Source: Marthasterias glacialis (taxonomy: Eukaryota > Echinodermata > Asteroidea > Forcipulatida > Asteriidae). Taken from it: a DNA stretch of 64,000 nucleotides. The DNA lies in NCBI GenBank assembly GCA_911728455.2, contig OU452222.1, forward strand, positions 22,890,090-22,954,089, given 5' to 3'. Under the pieces are notes generated by a model, which worked only from the letters and a program-made list of their open reading frames with translations, was not told the origin of the DNA and made no database searches. Shown here in pieces: positions 54,501-64,000 of the stretch (positions within the stretch are counted from its first letter, which is position 1; each line of letters begins with the position of its first letter). Position numbers and translations under genes: made by a program.

Positions 54501-57210
54501 CGATACACATCTACCCAATAACGGTATAGTCTCCACCTGTCAACATTAGAAAGCCACCATACTTCGTGAACACGGTTTGCTTCATCCTTACTCATCATAT
54601 CACTGCTGACCAATGCGTACTTGAAAGACTCTGCCATTTTTATAATTGGGTCACATTTTGTCTTAACAGCCCATTTGCATAATGACTTAATGTCAATGAA
54701 GCCTCTACGTGCGACTATTAGAGCTTGTTCTCTTCGTAATTTCTTCTTTAGTAAGTCGTCTATCTCATCATCCAGCATCTCATCATCCAGCAATCTACTT
54801 TCCTCCGTGTCATCAAACACGCTTGTTAGTTCATCAGCCATACCGCTTGCCTCTTCAAAACCACTGATGTTATCGTGAATATGTTCTTGACGATACCTTT
54901 GCAGCATATTTCTCTGTAGCCCAAGCCACTCGCTCATTACACTAACATCTCCAAGTGCCATCGGTTGGAAGTATCCTTGAGCGTGTTTATTCATGACGGA
55001 TTTCAAAGTTTCAGCATTATGTATGACCGTTTGAAATGATAACGCCCATCTGACTTCGGCTTCGATCTCTTCCCGTAGTCGATGTCTCCGATAGCAGAGG
55101 CAAGACCTTTGGTTGTGGCTTCTAGACCCAACATTTGTGCGTCTATTTTTTAGGTTAAAGTTCTTCAACTTCTCACTTTGGCTGCGCCCACCAATTCTAA
55201 CAATATTTGTCTCGAATTTGAGAACCCCTTCCAGGAACTGATCAAGAGCGTGGTTTGTGTAACACACGACAAGAATCGGACCAGATTCGCCTTCAGACCA
55301 CACATCTCGGTTAAGAGTGTGAAGAAGGACCTCCATTATTTTCAGCCCTACGTAGGTTTTCCCTGTCCCTGGTGGACCCTGAATGACGGCTAACTTCTGG
55401 GTCAAAGCTGCGTGTACAGCTCGTAACTGAGAGTCATCCAAATCGACCATACTCTCGTCTGGCCAGTAAGCAAAGTTCAAAACGTCAATTTCTCTTGGAT
55501 TGGACCTGCATGAAGCAAGTTTGATATCTTCGTTTCCTCTCTCAGAAACATGAGAAATAGTGTTTTTGTTAACATTACCATCGTCTACTTTGTCTGGAAG
55601 AGGTGGTTGGTCGTTAGCACTATGGATGTTTAAAAGTTTGTGCAGAGACGGTCTTCTGTAATGATGCTTATACAATGACGATAGGTCATACGTTTGGTCT
55701 GCAGCAGTTTGGAGATACTCAGGAGCCAAGACACGATGTGATGTCTTGACTATGTAGTCTTGTAGTGGCAGGGTAGTCTCTGTGATCTTCTGCAATCCCT
55801 CCAGCACCGGGCGATAGGCTTCAAAGAAAGCTATTGGCTCAACCATGACGTACTCCTTACTATACAAAGATGGATCAATTACGGGATTTTGAAACTGAAT
55901 ATCAATGATCCCTTGCTTGATATCCTTACGGTTTCGGTTCGCAACCACGCCAACGAGGCCGCTTACAAAGTTATCACTCGAAAGACATACCAGTGATCCG
56001 TAGCAAAGCATTTTCATTTGTTCTAACTGACGAGTCCTCCATCCACGAACACTGAACTTGACATGGTAGGAAATACCATCGTTCCCACAAACAGGGTTTA
56101 ATATGTGGACGCCGCGGTACACGCGGACGTCGTCCAGGCGTTTGTCGCTGCATTTTGTGTGGCTTTGCTTGATGAAAGATGAGATGCCGTTCCGTAAAGG
56201 GGCTACGAAATCCTCCCTTAGCAGCCGAAACGTCGTGTCGAGGTACGCATCAACACTGTCGTAAGCCCCCTCCTTCAAACTAGCCTTTAGAGTTGGAAGC
56301 TCGTCGCTTCTGATTTCAGCTATATCGGGAAGAACTGGTATCAGTCTGAACTGGTTATCTGCGAATACTTTCAGTGAATGCTCACCCTCGTTCTGTACTC
56401 TGTCGCACTCGCTATTGAGATGTTCTATCCGGCGCAGCATCTCCTCCCTCAGTGTTTCGTCATTCGACATAAGCCGTGTTCGGTAACTGAAGTAGAGCTT
56501 ATCGACAATGTGTGACACGCGGTGAGCGGCTGCCTGGGCATTCGGCGAGTGTTGAATAATAGCATTGCAAAGGGTACAAATTCTGCCAACATCTTTCTGG
56601 GTGTCGCCATTGAGCTTTGTTTCTTTGATCCACCGTACAATCCGCTTCTTAAAGAACACCGACTTCTCAACCTCAAGTATGACCAACTTGAGATTGTTTA
56701 AATGGTGAATGCTCCCGGTGCAAGCCTTTTCCATTAATTGAAGTATCAGTGGTACCCTTTCGTCACTCATTGCATCATCGTCCAGAGTCTTTTTCAGGGA
56801 ACTTGCTTCGGCTGCCAGTTTTACAGCAGTCTCTTCATCTTTGAGGCCTAACATGTAAGGTACATTTAAACGAAAAACTTTTAGTTTTGGTGGCGTTTTC
56901 GGTAACGGTCTGAAGCTACTGTTTGTTTCTGGAAACACCCCTTTTTTACTAAATGATAAATTACTATACTCGGCCTTCCTTTTGACTCCGGTGTTCCTAT
57001 CTTGAGTTTCCCAGTGTGAACATCCCGGTCTCTCATTAGCGTGGTAGGGCGTCCTTGGTTCGACAGGCTTCTTTACACTGCTTCCTCTTCCTACGATTGG
57101 CCGTCTAACAGACTGGTATCTAAACAGGTAAGGAAAAATACGATATGACGGCACTTTGACATTTTACAGAAGAACGTGTTGCTTCTTTTCGTGGTGTGAC
57201 ATTTTAGGCA

Positions 57211-57245
<35 letters not shown>

Positions 57246-60200
57246 TGCCTTGTTTCATCTTTGAACCCATTGTTCAAATCCCTCCTCGAAATTATCCACG
57301 TGTAAACCAAAGTGTCACTGCATGCCCGATGTTATGCTTTTCCATTAGTTAATTGGGAATGTTTGCAACTTGTTAAAACTCGACATTTTTTCCATTAGAG
57401 AGTGTCTTTTGCCTTTGGATTATTGTTTACTTACTTTTTAAAGGCTTTGTAAATGATTGGTAGAGCCGTTCAAACAGCAGCTGCCAGTGTTCACATTATA
57501 GTGTTTGCAACAATATACTTGAAATAACAAACCTGTGAAAGTTGCAGCTCAATAAATTATTGGAGATTGAAGAAAACAGTGAAAAAGTGTTCGTGCTTTT
57601 AGACTAAAGACGGAGAAACGTGTGGATTCTTGCCCATGGTAAAATTCAACGGCCAGGTTTTTAAAAAGCGCCCCGTGCGTTGTAAACAAATATATGACGA
57701 CTGTAACATGGCTTTGAACACAAATTAATAAAACAGTCGTTCGTTGTCGTCCGTAAACAGTGAATTTAAATTATTTTTGTAGTATGTGATCGCAACAGGC
57801 AGGCACAAAACCAGGTAGTTTCAGTCATTATTCCACATCACCACCACAGGCGACTGTCACACCCATCCTTGTGTGAGAACATTTTTGTTCAATATGCAGC
57901 ACGGTACCGTCAAGTAAAGAAAATATGGAATAAAACGAACCAAATAATAAGTTTACTTCCATGGATCCAACACCTAATGTTTTCTTGTGAGGCCCCGTAT
58001 GCTGCTTTAGTGTGAATGAACTTACTGATGCAAAAAAACAAGTATTTTCTCATCGAGTTCCTTCTCAATGATCATAATAAAATGAACATTAATTGTATCC
58101 ATACAAATTTACATTGTAACACATGTGCATTCTCTGAGGAGGAAAGTACAGAAAAATATGTGTGATAATATTTTCATAGCCAACGAAGCAGTGCGCCAGG
58201 CTACGAAGTATTTGTTCAAAGCAGCAGATCGCCGGGCCGCGGCCAGCGAGCCACTTCAGATGCAAAGCTGCCGCCCAGCCCGGGCTATGGTTTTGATTAT
58301 CCCAGTCGTTGCATCTTGTACGCAATGTTCCTGCATATAATTCAATACGGATTGTTACAAGAGACAATTACAATGAACAAAGGGAGAAAACAAACAAAGC
58401 ACAGTAAGGGAACAAGAGGAGAATAAATATGTTTCAATATTATGTTTTCGTTCTGACAATAGTCCCAATTTCGTTTTTGCTGTTGTCCATTTTTGCAAAC
58501 TTGGTGTTGGACATGTGTGACTCGAGCGCTTGTGTCCTCCACCATTGGATCAGGGAAATTGGTAGCTTTAGGTTACCACTGATAAGTTTCTGTCGATCTC
58601 TATATCTTTGGCTTGAAGCAAGTTTGGACCGTTTCTTGGCACTATCGGAAAGCTTTTGCATATTTTCCTAGCAACATCACCACGCTTGTCGGACGTGTCC
58701 TCCATTGTTACTTTCAGTTCGTACCAACACCAACGATCGGAGACGGCAGTACATGTACTACTGTACAGTATACCAATGGTATGTGTGCAGCAGATAAGTC
58801 GTACACAGCTGAGAGCGCGCTATAATAGACCGATTGCGCGACTTACGTCACGTGACCCATGTTGGGTTTAATGTAAACACACACGAAATCCTCCATAGGA
58901 AAGGGTGGTACGGTACACGATGATTAATGCATTTAGTTAATTCGATCGAGGCCTTTTTTGCTCGAAATCTGTGAAACATATTCCAGAGTTTGTACCAAAG
59001 ACCTTCAAGTGGCTGAATAAAGCCAGTAAGGACAGTTCCAGCAAGTCTTGAAAACTGTAAAAGTACCGTATAAATGTGCACGATGTGTACAGCGCACAAC
59101 GGAACGTTAGGCCAGGCGACCGGCGACCACCACACACTTTTCAACACAAAAATTTCAAAGTTTTGAAGCTGAAATCCTCCAAAGAAATTGCTTTCCAAAA
59201 TTGTGTGATTCCTTTGCCTATTTGAAATTCTGCAAGGCTAGGTATTAATGCTCACTTTTCCAACGTTGTTTATCCTTTTTTTAACAGTGATTTAGGCCAA
59301 CTTTACAAACAAAATAACAGACGGGTGGTTACATAATAGTCGTCCGACGCCGGTGGTGCATGGCTTAAAAAACCTCTTTGCAGAAGAATTATGTTAAAAT
59401 ATGAAACACAGATGTGATTTAAATGAATGCCACACCATACAACTTTAAATAAAGGGGCTAATTAACTAGTTCATTGCTTAACAAAAGTAATCGACTGTTT
59501 TCGAACTCACTCTGTGTCACGGCCTATCTCTTTACACGTATTTTTTCTCCAGCTGTATGACGTCATACCCGATAGGGGATCACGTGACTGCATGTAAACA
59601 TTGTCGCGCAATCGGTCTATTTTACACAGTCAACGTGCGTGGGGATCTTTCAGATCGAGCCATTCGGAAATCTAATGTTCACACCAATTGAGAATTTAGC
59701 CTCTGTATCATCGGTCGTGTGAGGGCAGCATTCGGTTGATTTAAAAAAAAAACTGTGGTTTTATTATGCGTGATAACGGTTGATCGTTTGCCTTGGTTTT
59801 TACCCATTTTTCAAAAACTAAAGCATTCCATGAAAAAATATTTCAGGGAAAGGTTTGCACCACGACCGTCTTTAAATCGTGTAAGTTATGTGTAAATCTG
59901 TGACCGTTTATTTATTTCATAACATGTCCGCCTTACCAATCATGTTCAATATCTTTAAGGTTTAAATTCCAGCAATATTCACCAAATAATGATTAATAGG
60001 AGTTGCAAATCATACCTTGTATTCCTGTCAATACGTCGATCAAAAGTGTCGGACGCCTTATGTTTCTTGACATTGCTGAAGTTTCGGACTTCACTTCCCC
60101 TAACATTGCCCCAGCTTGCTCTACCTCCGATAGCTGGGCTTGTGGATTGTCGCCCGGTAGCCAGGCGTGTGGATTGTCGCCCGGTAGCTGGGGGTGTGGA

Positions 60201-60668
60201 TTTTCGCCTAGTAGCTGGGCGTGTGGATTGTCGCCCAGTAGCTGGGCGTGTGGATTGTCGCCCAGTAGCTGGGCGTGTTGATTGTCGCCCCGTAGCTTGC
60301 CGTGTGGATTGTCGCCCAGTAGCTAGGCGTGTGGATTGTCGCCCCGTAGCTTGACGTGTGGTTTGTCGCCCAGTGGCTGGGCGTGTGGTTTGTCGCCCGG
60401 TAGCTGGGCGACAGTTAATTCTGACTTCCCTCCGTCTCTTATGAGGATACTGGTCAAAATTTGTTGCATGTCTCTTTCTTGACCGGGTCATATCTGTAGG
60501 CAACGACTTTTGTAAACTCGAGTCAACAACTGTTCTCCGGTTGGTCTCAAAACGAAACGAAGGTTTATTGTCCATGCTGTCACAGATCGATTCCACTCCA
60601 TCAGAGTGTCTACCGGCTGATCTGGCACCAAGTCGCTCAAAAACTGTTTTTTTCCCCCTCACGCTCAT
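51581..60668 (-). CDS. znfx1: NFX1-type zinc finger and SF1 helicase protein (ZNFX1)
   Basis: Two coding exons on the minus strand: 60668-60016 and 57119-51581. The donor after 60016 (AG, then GTATGA) and the acceptor before 57119 (TTCCTTACCTGTTTAG) join in phase 2 to complete an Arg codon, giving 2063 codons plus stop; human ZNFX1 has about 1918. The N-terminus has RGKKTVFERLG and a 9-residue Arg/Thr/Gln repeat (about 87-176). An ARM-like helical region follows. Then comes the SF1 (UPF1-like) helicase: Walker A GPPGTGKT (about 799), motif II VVEEAAE (about 1152), GDHQQLRP, SRQHRMRPE, DNYQGEE and SRAKMGL. Next are NFX1-type Cys fingers (about 1444-1684), then a C-terminal RZ finger (KCPDGHVYAIGECGG...KCPEC, about 1989-2020), also found in RNF213. 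In mammals ZNFX1 senses viral RNA at mitochondria; in worms ZNFX-1 acts in small-RNA inheritance. An acceptor at 60719-60720 suggests a 5' UTR exon further upstream. Confidence 0.93.
57120..58823 (-). other. ZNFX1 intron 1, proximal part
   Basis: Starts (minus-strand 3' side) with a good polypyrimidine tract. A ~32-base T run lies at 57210-57241. The rest is unassigned apart from the short frame at 58440-58661, described separately. Confidence 0.6.
58440..58661 (-). other. Short basic open frame in ZNFX1 intron
   Basis: An ATG-started frame of 73 codons on the ZNFX1 strand begins MQKLSDSAKKRSKLASSQRY and continues RDRQK..., ISLIQWWRTQALESH. The basic RYRDRQK block followed by a Trp-Trp segment recalls the N-terminal part of some transposon-associated or DNA-binding proteins, but I cannot name a family. 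It may be a relic fragment, an alternative exon or chance. Confidence 0.2.
58824..59621. mobile_element. ~800-bp non-autonomous element, copy 2 (ZNFX1 intron)
   Basis: Second copy of the 39513-40311 element, here with better matched ends: AATAGACCGATTGCGCGAC at the left and GTCGCGCAATCGGTCTATT at the right. Overall identity to copy 1 looks near or above 90 percent by eye. Clear target duplication not seen. Two minus frames across it are not genes. Confidence 0.8.
60141..60410 (-). repeat. 27-bp coding minisatellite in ZNFX1 exon 1
   Basis: Ten consecutive 27-base units, plus a degenerate eleventh, keep the reading frame and encode RPATGRQST or close variants (RQATGRQST, RLATGRQST, RPATRRKST). 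Units differ at positions 1-2 and 8 of the nonapeptide. The product is basic, Thr/Arg/Gln-rich and presumably disordered. Confidence 0.9.
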
Positions 60669-60874
60669 AACGAATAGGATGCCGAATCTCAGAATCTCCA
60701 AATCTCTTTGATTTGCTACTGGAAATAAAAGTAGAGGAAGTATTTTAAATTGTGCTCAGTGAGGTGGAAAAATGGAAATATGTGATTTTAAGTTTTCTTT
60801 TCATTGATTTGGTATGAGTTCAAACCACCATGTAAAATGTGTTTCAGTTTTAAAACGGTTATGTCAGTTTTATT

Positions 60875-61720
60875 TAATAATAATAATAATAATATAAATT
60901 TATTATGCGCACTTTTCCAGAAACCCGATCAAGGCGCCTACACAAAAAGAACAATACAAAAATGAAGAAAGATGGAATTAAGTGAATTTATGCGAACAAA
61001 TGTGTTTTCAGTTCCCTCTTGAAAATGGTCAGTGATGTAGTTTGTCGAATGCTGCGGGGTAGCCTGTTCCAAAGTGCAGGAGCAGCTTTAGCAAAAGCAC
61101 GGTCTCCATATCGGATAGTTCTTGTTCGTGGTTCTACCAACAAGTTGGATCCTGTCGACCGTAGAACACGACTGGTTTGCTTGGTTGAGATGAGTTCACG
61201 GAGATACTTTGGGGCGCGTCCGTGCAGAATGTTAAACACAAGGAGGCAGATTTTGAATACGATCCTCTTGGCAACGGGGAGCCAATGAAGGCACCTTAGC
61301 ACAGGAGATATGTGGTCGTATTTTCTGGCCTGAACAACGACTCGAGCGGCATAGTTGTGCACACGTTGCAAGCGAGCTATGGATGCAGCCGGAAGCCCGA
61401 CCAGGAGTGCATTGCAACAATCCAATCGTGAGGAAACCAGAGCATGGATTACCTTCTCAGCTGTATCCCTAGACAGGAATTTGCGAATTTTGGAGATATT
61501 TCGCAGATGGAAGTTGGCGCTTCTGCACACACATGAAATGTGTGCATCCATATTGTGCAGGTGGTCAAAAACAACTCCCAGATTACGGACGCACTTGGAG
61601 GCCGATAATTGATGGTTGTTGATTGTGAGTGGTTGACTCGTGAAGATGGAATGGTCGCGACGTGATCCCACTACCAAAACCTGCGTCTTCTCCGCATTAT
61701 AATATTGAACATTTTTGGAG
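60875..61720 (-). mobile_element. 5'-truncated LINE: reverse transcriptase C-terminal part and 3' tail
   Basis: On the minus strand the open frame runs from about 61715 to a stop at 60988: NAEKTQVLVVGSRRD, RNLGVVFD, HISCVCRSANFHLRNISKIR, SRLDCCNALLVGLP, LQRVHNYAARVV, HISPVLRCLHWLPVAKRI, YGDRAFAKAAPALWNRLP and FKRELKTHLF. This order is typical of the region after the RT core in Jockey/CR1-like LINEs. The 3' UTR has GGCGCCTTGATCGGGTTTCT and ends in a (TTA)n tail near 60875. The 229-codon frame is uninterrupted, so the copy is fairly young although the catalytic part is missing. Confidence 0.9.
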
Positions 61721-61728
61721 ACTCTTAA

Positions 61729-61944
61729 AGGGCTTGCGTCGTCATAGTTAACGGGAAAGATGAACTCTCACCCGGATACTGCACACGCGTGCTTGTCAAA
61801 CAGTGGGGCGATCGCCAGTGCGCATGCCCGCCTAGTAACTGGACTATAATAGTAATAATATTGAGTTCTTATAGAGTGCACTAATCGTAGCAACTAGATC
61901 AAGACTTTTCCATTTACTGCAATAATCATGACGACACAGCCCCT
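61729..61944. mobile_element. TTAA-flanked MITE, 216 bp
   Basis: TTAA flanks both ends (61725-61728, 61945-61948). The left end reads AGGGCTTGCGTCGTCATAG; the right in reverse complement reads AGGGGCTGTGTCGTCATG. It lies just beside the 5' truncation point of the LINE. Same target site and AGGG start as the element at 28923-29310, but the inner sequence differs. Confidence 0.75.
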
Positions 61945-61948
61945 TTAA

Positions 61949-62397
61949 TGTGCATCCATTTTGGCCCGTCCATTAAACAAAAATGCATTCCCGCGTGTTG
62001 CTACGAGACTGTGTCCGAATCGAAGGCTTCGGTAGAGGCTAGGCAGGGTCGATACAAAGCTTATTCTCCAACGATGTCGCTGCTGCCAGCGGTCATAGTG
62101 GTTGCCGAGATCACTTGATTAAGGTACAAGATCTTATTTTCGATGATATTTCACAATACCTAGCGGTTTTGTCATAATTGGAGGTCGGCCCTACTGAAAT
62201 ATCACCCCTCACTTTAATTTGTTTTTTTTTTATTTCCGGATTGTACACCCCCCCCCCCCCCCCCCGCCAATCAATCTAACTAAAGCTTGGCAAAAATAGT
62301 CTTCGTACAGTTGTGACTAAAATTACACTTGTTCCACACTGTATTTCACTTTTGGGGCGTAAAAAGGTAGTGTAAAAACAAAAGTACAGGATTAGTA

Positions 62398-62440
<43 letters not shown>

Positions 62441-64000
62441 ATAAACTATTTTATTTTAGGTCAATAAACTTTGTCTGAAAGACGCCCGTTCGCCAGCATT
62501 ACCCGACGACTATTTCTGTGGCACAAAACGATCAAGTACCCGTACGTAGTTTACGTACAACGGTTCAAAGGTGATCTTTTGTCGCACGAATTTGTTTGTC
62601 GCGCGTTGACGAGTGGGCGTCTTTAAGGTCTCTCTGGGTCGAGCATAATATATGCATTTACAGCATCATATTCCTCAAAACTATTGTGGCTTATTCTGAT
62701 TACTGCAGCGGCGAAACTCACACAGGCCTACATATACTAAATGCACGACAAAACAAAAACAATAACTTTATTGTTCATCTTCGTCAACAGATCTTTTAGA
62801 GTTGTGAATAAATCCCCGGGTTCATCGTTTTAATAATGCTAAAAGCCGTGTCAAGTCTCTACATTAAAGTCAGAGGGGTCACATAAATAAACTAGAAGAC
62901 CGAGTTTGGTTAATAACAAACTCTAGATGTTCGGATTTCTGATGTGAATAAATGAGTCAGTTATCAGTATAAGGTTACATGTGAACTCATGAACCGTGTT
63001 GTTAATTTTCCGGCAAAAGATAATGGAAAACATATCTTTATAGAACAAATAAAAAATGATTGTTAAAGTGTCGTAATAAAATGTGTATGATAAAACAATT
63101 CTGATGTGCCATAAAACTCTTTTGATTTTCATGAAAGTGTTGGAATGAAACACGTGTATTGTATGTAATATTGTTTACGATAACTGTGGTGCAGTTGCAG
63201 TACAGCAACGATATCAACAAAATGCTCGTACTGTCAGTTGATGATGACGTCATTAGAAAATTATTTTTAGTGATTTTTATTGTGGCAATGAAGAGTACAT
63301 GAAATAATGTGAAATGCTGAACCATAATAATTGGTGCCAAAACCATATTTTAGAAGAAGTTTGAAAAGTAATTTTATGGACAATAATTGAATCTGTAGCA
63401 GACCAAGTAAAAATTAAAGTTAGGTTGGTCTTTGAGTATTAGTTGTTGTTTAGACAAGGTAAGGTTAGGTCTTTATGTATTTGTAAATACGTCATCGTGA
63501 ATTTCATTTTCACTATTAGATGATTCTACAAGTTAAGGTCTAGCTATGTATGTGTTAAATTGCAAGCTTTTCCCAAACTTGTTAAGTTATAAACCAGCAG
63601 CTGTCAAGGGAGTTTTCAATGAGAAGAACGCGAAAAATACATATCTAATATTATAATAAGAGCGAAAACCTCAAATGTTTGTCGCACATAGCGTCCGGAA
63701 CGGCTGGGTCCTGCGGCTCGGGAGGGGTACCCACGTATCGGGAGAAATCCAGAGGGTGTCGTCGTCGACCTTCCGGCTCCGCCGGAGATGTCGTTTTCGC
63801 GTCACGGGCAAATTGCCACTTTTCCCGCATTATTCAGTGCTTGTGGTCATGAAGCGGCCATCGTTCGGGACCATTTAGTTTTTCGCACACACTCCATCTG
63901 TTTTCCCTTAGGTTCTGTGTTATTCTTGACCAGTGTGCTTAATTCCCGCAACGGCCACACTTTCGAGGTGTTTCTCAAATCTTACATGCAGCAGCCGTTT
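61949..64000. other. Unassigned terminal stretch
   Basis: Contains a C run near 62248-62265, a ~35-base T run near 62402-62437, and a hairpin with arms GAGTTTG/CAAACTC near 62903-62924 followed by GATGTTCGG, a relative of the repeats at 5376 and 13092. Bases 63690-63990 are GC- and CpG-richer with a frame of 67 codons but no known domain; a gene edge cut by the window end cannot be excluded. Confidence 0.35.

Noticed and set aside
1-64000. CRISPR array, operon or bacterial origin of the window
   Set aside because: Spliced metazoan genes and SINE/LINE repeats show eukaryotic nuclear DNA; tandem repeats found have no spacer-repeat structure.

Overview
The window is animal (metazoan) nuclear DNA. 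Three genes carry introns with canonical GT/AG borders, intergenic space is AT-rich, and short inverted-repeat elements, tRNA-derived SINEs, homopolymer runs and a LINE remnant are abundant. Gene content fits a marine deuterostome invertebrate. I favour an echinoderm such as a sea star, but this rests on general familiarity with these families and not on a search. I recognised no retrovirus-like or Polinton-like element.

Four genes are supported. (1) 7355-13763, plus strand: eight exons, all joined in phase 1, of a probably secreted lectin-like protein with two fucolectin-type (FTP) domains and a terminal PAN/Apple domain; the signal-peptide exon was not securely found. (2) 18884-20092, plus strand: an intronless class A (rhodopsin-like) GPCR of 402 residues. 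(3) 28178-42995, plus strand: sorting nexin 16, seven coding exons that splice to exactly 405 codons plus stop. (4) 60668-51581, minus strand: a ZNFX1-type helicase and zinc-finger protein. One giant 5.5-kb exon is preceded, across a 2.9-kb intron, by a 5' exon holding a 27-bp coding minisatellite; together they read 2063 codons plus stop.

Layout. 1-7 kb: an inverted-repeat element, a tandem array, and a composite repeat field whose units alternate ETS-like palindromes, CRE-like palindromes and short hairpins with variable stems. 7-14 kb: the lectin gene. 14-18.8 kb: a TIR element, SINE pieces and otherwise unrecognised sequence. 18.9-20.1 kb: the GPCR. 20-28 kb: gene desert with many foldback elements and a four-part palindrome. 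28-43 kb: SNX16, whose introns hold a 2.6-kb non-autonomous DNA transposon inserted in a tandem array, several MITEs and SINEs. 43-51.5 kb: tandem repeats, a diverged TIR element and an approximately 0.9-kb tandem duplication. 51.6-60.7 kb: ZNFX1. 60.9-61.7 kb: the 3' end of a LINE. The remainder is unassigned.

The genes do not form one pathway. ZNFX1 (RNA sensing and silencing in other animals) and the lectin (carbohydrate recognition) are both plausible immune genes, SNX16 is endosomal, and the GPCR is an orphan. The least explained material is the composite palindromic repeat field at 1-6.7 kb.
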